From: UBA5614 sp034678545 | GTDB taxonomy: Bacteria; Cloacimonadota; Cloacimonadia; Cloacimonadales; Cloacimonadaceae | NCBI GenBank assembly: GCA_034678545.1 | Contig: JAXDBS010000070.1 | Span: 1 to 64,000 of the forward strand | DNA length: 64,000 nt | Reading direction: 5' to 3' | In this document: one piece after another, positions 34,467-43,743 of the stretch | Layout of the letters: the number at the start of each line of letters is the position of its first letter | How positions within the stretch are numbered: position 1 is the first letter of the stretch | Program-made: the position numbers and the translations under genes | Notes under the pieces: model-generated | What the model saw: only the letters and a program-made list of their open reading frames with translations | Database searches by the model: none | Told to the model about the DNA's origin: nothing

Positions 34467-35622
34467 GAACATCCTGGGCAACGGCTGGCGCAGCCTGATC
34501 AATGTCGCCATCCTGGCCATCGTGCTGACCGGCATGGTCTGGATGCAGGGGATTTACGACGGCTGGGGCAGGCTGGCCCGGGTGCAGATGCAGGAGTGGG
34601 AATTCGGCCAGGGGCATTACGTGCAGGCGGATTATGACAAGTACGACAGCTTCACCTGGGATAAAAGCCACGCCGCAATCCCGCCTCAGGCGCAGCGCCT
34701 GATCCAGGCGGGCAAGGCAGTCCCTGTGCTATACTCCGCCGGGGTGCTTTATCCGCAGGGCAGGATGACGCCGGTGCTCATCAAGGGCATCCCCGCCGGG
34801 CAGACAGTGTTGAAGATCCCTTCCGCAGAGCTGAAGGAAACGGAGGCTACCGCCGGATTCCTGCCTGCCGTGATCGGCGGCCAGATGGCAAAAAGCGCCC
34901 GTCTAAAGGAAGGCGACATCGTGACCATGCGTTGGAAGGACGTGCACGGGGTTTACAACGCCGCCGACCTGATGATCGCAAAAGTGATGCGGACACCCGT
35001 CCCCACAATAGATGCCGGGCAAGTCTGGATCGACTTTGACCGGTTGAACCGGGCCAAAGCCCTGAGCAGCTTTGCCACCCTGCTGGTGCTGAAGGATAAA
35101 CCCGAGCAGACAAACCTCGGTCCCGGCTGGAATTACGTCGGCACAGAGGAGGCCATGGCGGGCACAGACGCCATGATCAATGCCAAGCGGGCAGGCGGGT
35201 ACGTCCTGTTCACCCTGCTGCTGTTCCTGTCCATGATCGCCATCTTCGACACCCAGATCCTGGCCATCTTCAAGCGCAGGAAGGAGATCGGCACCCTCAT
35301 CGCGCTGGGGCTGACCAAGCGCCAGATCATCCGGCTCTTTACCCTGGAAGGCATCCTCTACATGCTGATGGGAACGGTTTGCACCGCCGTAGCCGGCTTT
35401 CCGCTCTTTCTCTATTTCGCCCTGAAGGGATACCCGATTCCGCAGCAGATGACAGGTTACAACATCGCCGGGATGTCCGAAACGATAAGGTGTTACTACT
35501 CACCCCGGATGCTGCTGACCACCTTTCTCATCGTGCTGGCTGTCACTGCCTTTGCCAGTTGGCTCCCCACCTCCAGGATCGCCCGCCTGAAAGCGACCGA
35601 CGCCCTGCTGGGCAAGGTTTAG
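34444..35622 (+). CDS. FtsX/MacB-type ABC permease 1
   Basis: A 392-residue permease with an N-terminal membrane segment (LINVAILAIVLTGMVWM), a large periplasmic domain (residues about 45-255) and three C-terminal membrane segments, the layout of LolC/MacB permeases. KRRKEIGTLIALGLTKRQIIRLFTLEG is the conserved coupling segment before the fourth helix. Its start overlaps the ATPase gene by 23 bp. Confidence 0.88.
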   Translation: MTFRLAFKNILGNGWRSLINVAILAIVLTGMVWMQGIYDGWGRLARVQMQEWEFGQGHYVQADYDKYDSFTWDKSHAAIPPQAQRLIQAGKAVPVLYSAGVLYPQGRMTPVLIKGIPAGQTVLKIPSAELKETEATAGFLPAVIGGQMAKSARLKEGDIVTMRWKDVHGVYNAADLMIAKVMRTPVPTIDAGQVWIDFDRLNRAKALSSFATLLVLKDKPEQTNLGPGWNYVGTEEAMAGTDAMINAKRAGGYVLFTLLLFLSMIAIFDTQILAIFKRRKEIGTLIALGLTKRQIIRLFTLEGILYMLMGTVCTAVAGFPLFLYFALKGYPIPQQMTGYNIAGMSETIRCYYSPRMLLTTFLIVLAVTAFASWLPTSRIARLKATDALLGKV

Positions 35623-35632
35623 GATACAGGCC

Positions 35633-36898
35633 ATGCTGAAGTTCATACTCATAGGGCTGTTCCGGGACCGCTCCCGCAGCATATTCCCCGTTTTGATCGT
35701 GGCCGCCGGCGTCCTGGTCACCGTGTTCATGTCCTCCTATCTGAACGGTTTCATCCAGTCCATGCTCAGCCAGAACGCCAGATTCGACACCGGGCACCTG
35801 AAAATCGTCACCAAGGCCTATGCCGAAAACCTCTCCCTCAAGCCTTACGACCTGGGCTTCATCAATCTGGGCGGCGAAGTTGAGCAATGGAAAAAAGACT
35901 TTCCCGGGATCCGCTGGACCCCCAGGATCTATTTCGGAGCTCTGCTGGACGTTCCCGACGCGGAAGGCCAAACCAGGGAGCAGGGCAATGTCTTCGGCCT
36001 GGCGGTTGACCTTGAGGACTCTTCCGTGGTGCGGGACCTGCGGCTCAACGACGCTTTGGTTCAGGGCAGGCTGCCCCGTCAGAAGAATGAGATCCTTTTA
36101 AGCGAAACCCTGCTGCAGAAGCTCGGCCTGAGCCCCGGCGCCGAAGTCACGCTGCTCGGCTCCAGCTTCTACGGGACCATGAGCTTTGCCAATTTCCGGG
36201 TATGCGGAAGCTTCAGCTTTGGCGTGGAGGCGATCGACCGCTCCGGACTGATCGCCGGCATAAACGCAGCCAGGGCTTTCCTGGACATGCCGGAAGGCGC
36301 TTCCGAATACTTCGGCTACCTCCCCGGTGGCGTGTATGACAACGAACAGGTGCTGCAGATAAAACAGCAGTTCAATGCCAGATATAGCTCCCAGGACGAG
36401 TTTGCCCCCGTCCTGCTGGCGCTCACGGACCAGAACGACCTGGGCTACCTGCTGCTTTACATGAAGTTTGCCATGGCGCTCATCAGCTTTGTCTTTGTCG
36501 TGATCATCGGCATTGTCCTGTGGAACGCGGGCCTCCTGAACGGCATCCGGCGCTACGGCGAGTTCGGCCTGCGCCTGGCCTTGGGCGAAAGCAAGAAACA
36601 CCTTTACGCCTGGCTGGTCATGGAAGCCTTGGTGACAGGCTTGGTGGGCTCCGCTTTGGGGGCCGGCCTGGGCATCCTGGCCATCCTCTATTTCCATGCC
36701 CATGGATTCAACTTCACAACTCTCCTCAGGGACACGTCCTTTATGGTGGAGAACGTGATCTACACTTCCCTGGATTGGAAAAACATCCTGCTGGGGATCC
36801 TGCCCGGGGTCCTGGCCACCCTTCTGGGTGCTTTGCTGGCCGGCATCGGCATTTTCAAACGCCGGACCTCACAACTCTTCCAGGAGTTGGAAGCATGA
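35633..36898 (+). CDS. FtsX/MacB-type ABC permease 2
   Basis: A 421-residue paralogue of permease 1 with the same layout: one N-terminal membrane segment (SIFPVLIVAAGVLVTVFMSS), a periplasmic domain, then three membrane segments including ALISFVFVVIIGIVLWNAGLLNGIRRYGEFGLRLALGESKKHLYAWLVMEAL. Together with permease 1 and the ATPase it would make a LolCDE-like heterodimeric complex. It overlaps the next gene by 4 bp. Confidence 0.87.
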   Translation: MLKFILIGLFRDRSRSIFPVLIVAAGVLVTVFMSSYLNGFIQSMLSQNARFDTGHLKIVTKAYAENLSLKPYDLGFINLGGEVEQWKKDFPGIRWTPRIYFGALLDVPDAEGQTREQGNVFGLAVDLEDSSVVRDLRLNDALVQGRLPRQKNEILLSETLLQKLGLSPGAEVTLLGSSFYGTMSFANFRVCGSFSFGVEAIDRSGLIAGINAARAFLDMPEGASEYFGYLPGGVYDNEQVLQIKQQFNARYSSQDEFAPVLLALTDQNDLGYLLLYMKFAMALISFVFVVIIGIVLWNAGLLNGIRRYGEFGLRLALGESKKHLYAWLVMEALVTGLVGSALGAGLGILAILYFHAHGFNFTTLLRDTSFMVENVIYTSLDWKNILLGILPGVLATLLGALLAGIGIFKRRTSQLFQELEA

Positions 36899-37635
36899 TC
36901 AAACCAGTCATATTACTGATCCTGTCCTTGCTCGCGGCACAACTCTGCGCCGCCTACCCCGACGGCGGGGATCTGCTCGGGAAGATAGATAAAAACATGC
37001 TTTCCAGCACCATGAAAGCCAAGACGACCATGATCGTCCAGACCCGCCGCGCCACCCGCACCCTCGTCTCCAACAACTGGTCCCAGGGCTCGCAGAAAGC
37101 CTTTTCCGAATACCTGTCCCCCGCCCGCGAAAAGGGCACCAAGATGCTCAGGGACGGCGACAACCTCTGGATCTACGACCCCGGCACCGACCGCGTCATC
37201 CAGATCTCGGGCAACATGCTCAAGCAGTCAGTGATGGGCTCCGACCTCTCCTATGAGGACATGATGGAAGAGACGAACCTGCAGAAAAGCTATTCCTCCC
37301 AAGTCACCGGCGAAAAAGTGTATGAGGGAAGGGATTGCTGGATCATGCAGCTGAACGCCAGAAAGGCTGACGTCACCTACCAGAAGGTCGTCCTCTATGT
37401 GGACAAGAAGCGCTTTTTGCCCCTCTATGAGGAGCTTTATGCCAAGAGCGGCAAGCTGCTCAAGACCATGCGCGTCCAGGAGGTCATGCAGGTCGGCAGC
37501 CGCTGGTATCCCAAAAAAGCGCTCTACAAGGACGAACTCAAGGACGGCAAAGGCACCCTCTTCATCATCAACAGCGTCCAGTTCGACGTGAAGCTCCCCG
37601 CCCACATCTTTACCAAGGCGGCCTTGAAAAAATGA
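36895..37635 (+). CDS. Periplasmic LolA/LolB-like lipoprotein-sorting protein of the ABC operon
   Basis: A 246-residue exported protein (signal MIKPVILLILSLLAAQLCAA) of the outer-membrane lipoprotein-sorting family. Seen: MKAKTTMIVQTRRATRTLVSNNWSQGSQKAFSEYL, the turn DGDNLWIYDPGTDRVIQISG and VLYVDKKRFLPLYEELYAKSGKLLKTM, all typical of this LolA-fold group. The ATG overlaps the permease stop (ATGA), so it is the periplasmic partner of this exporter. It is distinct from the LolA-type gene after ftsK. Confidence 0.88.
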   Translation: MIKPVILLILSLLAAQLCAAYPDGGDLLGKIDKNMLSSTMKAKTTMIVQTRRATRTLVSNNWSQGSQKAFSEYLSPAREKGTKMLRDGDNLWIYDPGTDRVIQISGNMLKQSVMGSDLSYEDMMEETNLQKSYSSQVTGEKVYEGRDCWIMQLNARKADVTYQKVVLYVDKKRFLPLYEELYAKSGKLLKTMRVQEVMQVGSRWYPKKALYKDELKDGKGTLFIINSVQFDVKLPAHIFTKAALKK

Positions 37636-37740
37636 CCTGATGGCAAACCTGGCGACCCCCGGCACCTTTAACAGCATCCCGAACCTGTTTCCTTTCAACT
37701 CCTGCCCCCTCCTTGCAGCCTCAGGTTCAGATCACCCTGA

Positions 37741-37786
37741 ACCCACCTTCAGATAAAGCCAATACAGCGGTTATCTGAGGGTGATC
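37741..37786. repeat. 45-bp intergenic palindromic repeat, copy B
   Basis: The best-formed copy of the family: CACCTTCAGATAA (37744-37756) pairs with TTATCTGAGGGTG (37771-37783) with one G-T wobble, and the right flank continues GATC. The arms match copies A and C in sequence and spacing. Confidence 0.75.
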
Positions 37787-37820
37787 CGATCCTGGCCTGG
37801 AGGCCGTGATTCAAGCAGGA

Positions 37821-37853
37821 TGAAAAAAGCCTCCAGCGGGGGAAACTGGAGGC
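37821..37853 (-). terminator. Rho-independent terminator on the minus strand
   Basis: GCCTCCAG (37829-37836) and CTGGAGGC (37846-37853) form a stem. Read on the minus strand the stem is followed by TTTTTTC. It lies 110 bases past the end of the 819-residue protein gene, which reads leftward. Confidence 0.75.
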
Positions 37854-37963
37854 CTGATAGATCTTGGTACATGCGTCCCGCATGTAATGATTGAGTTCCC
37901 TTTGGTCAGTGCATTTTATTCCATTTCCTCACAACGGAAGCGCCCTTATCAATTCTGATGCCC

Positions 37964-40423
37964 CTAATCCCGGGCCGGTGTGGTGGAGGCCGTGACGCGA
38001 AAGTAGCGTGCGGCTCCGGGGCTGTTGTCCGCATAGGACAGGCCGGTGGTCGTGGTCACCCGGGTCCAGCCCGAAGGCCAAGCGGCGGCGGGGTTGCTGC
38101 TGGCCCAGACGTTATAATACAGCGCTCCGGGCACGGGATTCCAGCTGATCTGCGGTTTGTTGTTCTGATTGATCCCAAAGTTGACTTGGGGCTGGGTCAG
38201 AACGGTGCCGGGATTGCTGGACTGGATGTGGGCCCCGATGTACCAGGTGCCGTAGAAGTCGAAATTGAGCATCTGGGTGCCCAATATGGCATAGGATACG
38301 TTGTAATCTATCGTAGTGTTGAATTTGAAGTAATTGCCGATCGGCATATTCTCGAAGCTGACGCAGAAATAGGGCGCGTCGATCGTGATATTGTAGGCGC
38401 TGAGGTCGATCAGGGTATAGGTCTCGGGCTCGAAGGTGACCTGCAGGGGGCCAAAGATACGCACGGGGTCGCCCTGCACCATGGGATTGGTCTCGCTTTC
38501 ATAGACATAGAGGCTGGCGGTGGTCCCGGTCGTGCTCTGGCCGTCCACGGCGGTCAGCTTCAGGGTCTCCTCCGTGCCGTAGAACGGATTGTCAAATTCG
38601 ATCAGGGGGCCCCAGGTGTAACCGGGATACCCCAGCGGCGTATTGAACGTCTGCACATATTTCAGCCAGGCCGGATCCGTGATCTGGAAGGTGTTGATCC
38701 CGCCCTGCAGGACGTTACCCTTGTTGTCGGAGGCCTTCAGGTAATACCAGACCTGCGATCCCAGGGACTGCACCGGGATGAAGCTGTAATAGAGATTGTT
38801 GGAGGCGTAGGTCAGGTTGATCATGGTGTAGCTGGTCCCGTTGAACGAGTAGTAAAGCTGGGCTGTGCTGATCGGATTGTTCCAGGCTGTGTCGTCCTTG
38901 ATGTTGGCCATCACGAAATAGTCCAAGTCGGTGCGCGGCGTATTCAGCAGGGGCAGGTGCGTGATGACGGGCGGCTGCTTGTCCGTGAATTCCAGCAGGA
39001 CATTGGCGATGGCGGAAAGCTGGCTCTGTCCGCTTCCGGAAGCGGGGGGTGCGGCCGGATTGGGGTTCACTGTGTCGCTGCCGAAGGACAATGTGCGGCA
39101 GGTGGACACGCTGGAGCCCAGAAAACTGCCGTAGGGGGCGTCGTGCCCGGTTTCGTTCTCGTCGATGGCGATCACCAGGTTGCCCGTCTTGTCATTATCA
39201 AAGATGGTGGTCAGATTGATGTTGATCCAGCCGGCTTGTTCTGGCAGGTTGACAGTGCCGCTGAACACCTGGGTCAGCGAATCGGCAGGAACCCAGTCGT
39301 AGAGGGAGTTGAATTTGGGCCGGGTGGTGTTGCCCAGGTAGATGGTCCAGCTGTTGGAGGCGGGCCCGTCCGCGCTGCCGTCCCAGTAATAGGCCAGCGA
39401 TTTCACCGAGGTATAGGCCGTGTTGATCTCCGTCTTCAGGTACAGTGTCTGGGTATAGGAATAGTTATACCGGGGCGCGATGGGCGCGGGATAGGGATTG
39501 GTGGCCGTCCCCAGCAGCTTGGTGGCCGCAATGCGGGTGGTGAATGTCCAGACCGGGCAGCTGGCCGTCTCGCCGCCGGCGTTGTAGGGCACCACCTTCC
39601 AGTAATAGGTCTTGCCGTTGGTCAGGCCGCTGGCCGTATAGGTGTTGGCCAGGCCCAGGTCGGATTTGAAGGCGGGCGGATTAGTCAGGCCCAGGTAGAG
39701 CTTGTAACCGGTCGGTATGCCGCCTCCGCTCTGCCAGGAAAGCGCATTGGACAGCGGAAGCTGCACGGCGGCGGTGGCGGGGAAAGGAAAAATGGCCGGG
39801 TTGGGCGCTGCCGAGGAAACGGTGCTGATTTGCAGATTGGGCCTTAAGGAAGATAATGAGCCGGGTGTGCCGGAGAGGGGAAATGAGTCCTGGTTGCTGC
39901 AATGAGCGGCCAGGATCGTTGGGGAGGTATCTGAGCAGCGGAAGGATGGACCGGTGCCCGGCTCATAATTGGCATCGCGGTTTTCCCATAAAACCTCGAT
40001 GTTCTGGGTGTTATTCCAGTTAAAAAGCGCTTGCAGGTCGATCATGCACCAGCCCGTGCCGTTGAAGCTGATATTGCCTAAAAACACCCGGGTGAATCCC
40101 GTCGTGCCGGGATAGGCGGTGTCCATGCTCGTGGCCGTGGTGTGGCGCAGGTAGATATACTGATTCTGCATCAGGTAGCCGGAAGGGCTGTTCGCCACGT
40201 AAAAACCGAGGGAGCGGAGGTTGCCGGCGCTGTTCAGCCCGGCGGCGTTGATCTCGGCCTTGGTATAGATCATGCGCGACCAGTTAAAGTCATAAGCTGC
40301 GTTAGCCGGCAGCAGGGTCGAACCGGCAGTCCCGCTGCCGATCTGGTAGGCATCCGCAAACAGCAGAGTTCCCGCTAGCCAGAGCATTAATATTGCCGCC
40401 AAAGTAAGTCTCTTATCTAACAT
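37964..40423 (-). CDS. Large secreted protein with duplicated N-terminal domain and fibronectin-III-like module
   Basis: An 819-residue exported protein (signal MLDKRLTLAAILMLWLAGTLLFAD). Two related domains of about 180 residues occur at roughly 25-205 and 300-485, both opening with YQIGSGT or TKLLGTAT then NYSYTQTLYLKTEINTA-like sequence and containing YIYLRHTT or WTIYLGNTT. Between them is a fibronectin-III-like stretch (SNALSWQSGGGIPTGYKLYLG ... KTYYWKVVPYN), and a second such module ends the protein (PQISWNPVPGALYYNVWASS). No YPNPF sorting module is seen at the C-terminus, unlike its neighbours. Function unknown, probably surface or adhesion. Confidence 0.75.
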   Translation of the reverse strand: MLDKRLTLAAILMLWLAGTLLFADAYQIGSGTAGSTLLPANAAYDFNWSRMIYTKAEINAAGLNSAGNLRSLGFYVANSPSGYLMQNQYIYLRHTTATSMDTAYPGTTGFTRVFLGNISFNGTGWCMIDLQALFNWNNTQNIEVLWENRDANYEPGTGPSFRCSDTSPTILAAHCSNQDSFPLSGTPGSLSSLRPNLQISTVSSAAPNPAIFPFPATAAVQLPLSNALSWQSGGGIPTGYKLYLGLTNPPAFKSDLGLANTYTASGLTNGKTYYWKVVPYNAGGETASCPVWTFTTRIAATKLLGTATNPYPAPIAPRYNYSYTQTLYLKTEINTAYTSVKSLAYYWDGSADGPASNSWTIYLGNTTRPKFNSLYDWVPADSLTQVFSGTVNLPEQAGWININLTTIFDNDKTGNLVIAIDENETGHDAPYGSFLGSSVSTCRTLSFGSDTVNPNPAAPPASGSGQSQLSAIANVLLEFTDKQPPVITHLPLLNTPRTDLDYFVMANIKDDTAWNNPISTAQLYYSFNGTSYTMINLTYASNNLYYSFIPVQSLGSQVWYYLKASDNKGNVLQGGINTFQITDPAWLKYVQTFNTPLGYPGYTWGPLIEFDNPFYGTEETLKLTAVDGQSTTGTTASLYVYESETNPMVQGDPVRIFGPLQVTFEPETYTLIDLSAYNITIDAPYFCVSFENMPIGNYFKFNTTIDYNVSYAILGTQMLNFDFYGTWYIGAHIQSSNPGTVLTQPQVNFGINQNNKPQISWNPVPGALYYNVWASSNPAAAWPSGWTRVTTTTGLSYADNSPGAARYFRVTASTTPARD

Positions 40424-40799
40424 GGTGTTGGTCTCCCTTATCTTTTTTTTTAAAATTCTCAGCGATGCGATGACCCATTAAAACGCAAGAGCCGTTCCAT
40501 TGTGTTCCAATCGGAACATCCTCCTGAATGACAATATCTTAGGAAAAACTCCGGTTTATTCCTTATCTTTTATTTGTCACCTTATTACATCATTGTATTG
40601 TGTAATAATGATAACAGACTGATGCTAAATTATCATAACAGCCCCCTCGTATCGCCCGGCCGGCAGTGCTGTAGCTCAAAACGGAACGGTTTGAACAAAC
40701 AGCCGCACCGGACTGAGATAAAAAACCGGAAAATAACTTGCCCGTACAGGAAACGCCGTTATCCTATTACATAGTAATGTTTCTTAATTGGGAATTGAT
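40424..40799. other. AT-rich divergent regulatory region upstream of fur-katA
   Basis: A 376-bp region between the 819-residue protein gene (minus) and the Fur-family gene (plus), AT-rich with many A/T runs. It contains two PerR/Fur-like boxes (40600-40614 and 40624-40638) and a small palindrome ATTAC-ATA-GTAAT at 40766-40778 just upstream of fur. No gene is supported. Confidence 0.6.
40600..40638 (+). promoter_or_regulatory. Pair of PerR/Fur-like operator boxes
   Basis: GTGTAATAATGATAA (40600-40614) matches 11 of 14 defined positions of the PerR consensus TTATAATnATTATAA; a second, weaker match (9 of 14) starts 24 bases later at 40624. Position upstream of a Fur-family gene and katA makes autoregulation plausible. 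Confidence 0.5.
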
Positions 40800-41297
40800 A
40801 TGAATAATGACAGACATGACCACCTTAACTCCAACCGGATGCAGCAGTTCAGGCAGGCTGCAGCCCAGGCCGGAATCAGGCTCACGGCCCAGCGCCTGGA
40901 GATCTTCCGCCTGGTCGCAGGCAGCGGCCAGCACCCCACTGCCGAGGATATTTACAGCAAATTGCACAAGAAAATACCCACCGTTTCCCTCGATACTGTT
41001 TACCGGACCCTGCACACCCTGGCTGAACTCGGCCTGGTCAGGCCCCTGTCCCCCCGGTCGGAGGGCGTGCGCTATGACCCCAATCCCTTGCGGCACCACC
41101 ACTTCGTCTGCATCGAGTGCGGCCTGATCGGCGACTTTGTCAACCACGACCTGGACGCCCTCCCCCTCCCCGTCGAAGCCTGCAGTTTTGGCCGCTCGCT
41201 GTCCCTGCAGGTGGAGGTGCGCGGCATCTGCGACAAATGCCTGAAACGCAAAGCCAACCTTTTAAACAAAGATAAAAACAAATCCAACAAGGAGTAA
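40800..41297 (+). CDS. PerR-type Fur family transcriptional regulator
   Basis: A 165-residue Fur-family repressor: winged-helix LTAQRLEIFRLVAGSGQHPTAEDIYSKL, KIPTVSLDTVYRTLHTLAELGLV, metal site HHHFVCIECG and the second C-x2-C pair CDKC. The adjacent catalase gene makes a PerR-like peroxide sensor most likely. I take the ATG at 40800; an in-frame TTG at 40788 would add four residues. It overlaps nothing and is 3 bp from katA, so the two are co-transcribed. Confidence 0.88.
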   Translation: MNNDRHDHLNSNRMQQFRQAAAQAGIRLTAQRLEIFRLVAGSGQHPTAEDIYSKLHKKIPTVSLDTVYRTLHTLAELGLVRPLSPRSEGVRYDPNPLRHHHFVCIECGLIGDFVNHDLDALPLPVEACSFGRSLSLQVEVRGICDKCLKRKANLLNKDKNKSNKE

Positions 41298-41300
41298 AAC

Positions 41301-42761
41301 ATGGCCAAGAAGAAAAAACTCACGACCGTGGCGGGAGCGCCGGTTCCGGAAAACCAGAATGTGCTCACCGCAGGCAAGCGAGGCCCCATCCTGCTGCAGG
41401 ATGTGTGGCTGGTGGAAAAGCTGGCGCACTTTGACCGCGAGGTCATTCCGGAGCGCCGCATGCACGCCAAGGGCTCGGGCGCTTTCGGCACCTTTACCGT
41501 GACGCATGACATCACCAAGTACACCAAGGCAAAGCTGTTTTCCAAAATCGGCAAGAAAACTGATGTTTTCGCCCGGTTTTCCACTGTGGCGGGAGAGCGC
41601 GGCGCCGCCGACGCGGAACGCGACATTCGCGGCTTTGCCGTTAAGTTCTATACCGAGGAAGGAAATTGGGATTTGGTCGGCAATAACACCCCCGTCTTTT
41701 TCATGCGCGATCCGCTCAAATTCCCCGACCTCAACCACGCCGTCAAGCGCGACCCCCGCACCAATATGCGCAGCGCCAGGAACAACTGGGACTTCTGGAC
41801 CAGCCTGCCGGAAGCCATTCACCAGGTCACCATCACCATGAGCGACCGCGGCATCCCCTATTCCTACAGACACATGAACGGCTACGGCTGCCACACCTTC
41901 GCCATGTATAACGCCAAGAATGAAAAGGTCTGGGTAAAATTCCACTTCAAGACCCTGCAGGGCATCAAAAACCTGACCGACGCCGAAGCGGAAGCCATCA
42001 TCGCCTGCGACAGGGAAAGCCATCAGCGCGACCTGTATCAAAGCATCGAGAACAAGGATTACCCCCGCTGGGAGATGTCCATCCAGGTGATGACCGAAAA
42101 GCAGGCGGAGAAAGCTCCCTTCAATCCCTTTGACATCACCAAGGTCTGGCCCAAAAAACCGTATCCGCTCATCAAAGTCGGCGTCCTGGAACTCAACCGC
42201 AACCCCGAGAACTATTTCCAGGACGTGGAACAGGCCGCCTTCACGCCAGCCAACATCGTGCCCGGCATCGGTTTCTCCCCTGACCGGCTGCTGCAAGCCA
42301 GGCTGTTCTCCTACGGCGACGCCCAGCGTTACCGCCTGGGTGTCAACCATCACCAGATCCCGGTCAACCAGCCCAAAAACGCGGTCCACAGCTATCACAG
42401 GGACGGCGCCATGCGCGTGGACGGCAACCAGGGCAGCCTTTTGCATTACAACCCCAACAGCTACGGCGAATGGGACGAGCAGCCCGAGTTCAGGGAACCG
42501 CCCATGAAGATTGAGAGTCCGGCCGACCACTGGGACCACCACGAGGACGGGGATTACTATTCCCAGCCCCGCGCCCTTTTCCATTTGATGAGCAAACAGC
42601 AGAAACAGGCCCTGTATGAAAACACGGCCCGCAACATGGGCGATGCCCCCAAAATGATCAAGGTCCGCCACATCGGCAACTGCCACAAGGTCGACCCCGA
42701 ATACGGCAGGGGTGTGGCCAAGGCCCTCGGCATCCCCTTGAGCGACGTCAAGGTCAGGTGA
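41301..42761 (+). CDS. katA: Clade 3-type haem catalase
   Basis: A 486-residue monofunctional catalase decomposing hydrogen peroxide. Active-site His55 in RRMHAKGSGAFG, the distal Asn in LVGNNTPVFFMRDP near residue 128, and the proximal haem-ligand Tyr in RLFSYGDAQRYRLGVNHHQIPVN near 338 are all present. Length fits the small-subunit group. It follows a PerR-type gene and has a strong terminator. Presence in a probable anaerobe suggests defence against transient oxygen exposure. Confidence 0.97.
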   Translation: MAKKKKLTTVAGAPVPENQNVLTAGKRGPILLQDVWLVEKLAHFDREVIPERRMHAKGSGAFGTFTVTHDITKYTKAKLFSKIGKKTDVFARFSTVAGERGAADAERDIRGFAVKFYTEEGNWDLVGNNTPVFFMRDPLKFPDLNHAVKRDPRTNMRSARNNWDFWTSLPEAIHQVTITMSDRGIPYSYRHMNGYGCHTFAMYNAKNEKVWVKFHFKTLQGIKNLTDAEAEAIIACDRESHQRDLYQSIENKDYPRWEMSIQVMTEKQAEKAPFNPFDITKVWPKKPYPLIKVGVLELNRNPENYFQDVEQAAFTPANIVPGIGFSPDRLLQARLFSYGDAQRYRLGVNHHQIPVNQPKNAVHSYHRDGAMRVDGNQGSLLHYNPNSYGEWDEQPEFREPPMKIESPADHWDHHEDGDYYSQPRALFHLMSKQQKQALYENTARNMGDAPKMIKVRHIGNCHKVDPEYGRGVAKALGIPLSDVKVR

Positions 42762-42782
42762 CCCGGCGGATTCAGCCTTGCA

Positions 42783-42814
42783 AAGAGCCCGGCCCGGACC
42801 GGGCTCTTGTTTTT
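42783..42814 (+). terminator. Rho-independent terminator of fur-katA
   Basis: AAGAGCCCGG (42783-42792) pairs perfectly with CCGGGCTCTT (42799-42808) across a 6-base loop, followed by GTTTTT. It begins 22 bases after the katA stop. Confidence 0.92.
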
Positions 42815-42887
42815 CCCTTTCAAGTTAAACCGAATTAAGGTTCTTTTCTTGCTACAAATAAGTTTATGATTCTAATGGAGATAAATT

Positions 42888-43658
42888 GTGGCTAGGGTAA
42901 TGTTTCTGGAATTGCCCGCGGACGATCCGATGGCGCTGGTCCAATTCTACACCTCCCTCTTCAGCTGGACCAAAGCTCTTTATCCGGGCCTGGATAGCGT
43001 CTGGGTCCTTTATTCAGGGCCCTTCGACCAGCCTGGCGTGAATGCTATTGTTACGCTGAGGCAGTACCTTGCCCATACCAGGGTCGCAGCTTTTACCGAT
43101 GACCTGAAACAGACCACGGACAAGGTCGTGGCGGCCGGCGGCAGGGTCGTGATTCCGGAGGTGTTCAACGCAGGAATAGGGCTGAATTCGGTCTGCGCTG
43201 ATCCGGAAGGGCTCGAGTTTATCCTCAACCAGCCAGAGCCGGGATGCTGCCAGGTGCTTACCGGACTTGCCGCCGAAGGCATCCCCACGGGACAGATCAA
43301 CCGCTTCAAGCATATCGATATCCCGGCCCGGGATTTGACCCGGACGGTGGATTTCTATGCCCAAGCCCTGGACTGGAAACTGAATAAATGGGATATGCCC
43401 GAACCCTACATCTTCGTCAAAACCGGAGAAAAGGACTCCCCCGGCATCGACGGAGGAATCAAACTCAGGCGTGAGATTGAATACCCTTCCGGCACCATCC
43501 TCGTGGAAGACCTGGCGGCGACCCTCCAACAGGCCGTTGAACTCGGCGGCAGCATCCACTGCCCCCCGGTCAACCTCACCGGCCTGGGCTATTTTGCCTT
43601 TGCCAAAGACCCCGAAGGCAACGCCTTCGGCCTCTTCCAGCGTGATCCGCAAGCCTGA
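42888..43658 (+). CDS. Two-domain VOC (glyoxalase-like) protein
   Basis: A 256-residue protein with two vicinal-oxygen-chelate domains, residues about 1-115 and 130-252. The first begins VMFLELPADDPMALVQFYTSLF; the second KHIDIPARDLTRTVDFYAQAL and ends YFAFAKDPEGNAFGLFQ. Each domain has the paired beta-alpha-beta-beta-beta units of the family, but metal ligands cannot be assigned securely. Substrate unknown. The start is GTG at 42888 with GGAG at 42878; an alternative ATG is at 42900. Confidence 0.85.
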   Translation: MARVMFLELPADDPMALVQFYTSLFSWTKALYPGLDSVWVLYSGPFDQPGVNAIVTLRQYLAHTRVAAFTDDLKQTTDKVVAAGGRVVIPEVFNAGIGLNSVCADPEGLEFILNQPEPGCCQVLTGLAAEGIPTGQINRFKHIDIPARDLTRTVDFYAQALDWKLNKWDMPEPYIFVKTGEKDSPGIDGGIKLRREIEYPSGTILVEDLAATLQQAVELGGSIHCPPVNLTGLGYFAFAKDPEGNAFGLFQRDPQA

Positions 43659-43743
43659 TCCGGCCCCTTCCCTTCCGCGTTCCTGAGCCCCGTTTTCTGA
43701 CATCTTGACACATCTGACATAATCCCTTTGCCTGCATCCTGTT

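Larger units (their letters stand above)
37636..37963. other. Gene-free convergent gap with repeat copy B and terminator
   Basis: A 328-bp region between the LolA-like gene and the convergent 819-residue protein gene. It holds repeat copy B (37741-37786), the minus-strand terminator (37821-37853), and a small palindrome GGTTCAG/CTGAACC (37724-37743). No gene is supported. Confidence 0.6.

Noticed and set aside
37958..39847. 629-codon open frame opposite the 819-residue protein gene
   Set aside because: Gly/Val/Arg-rich shadow of a signal-peptide-bearing gene with clear domains on the other strand.
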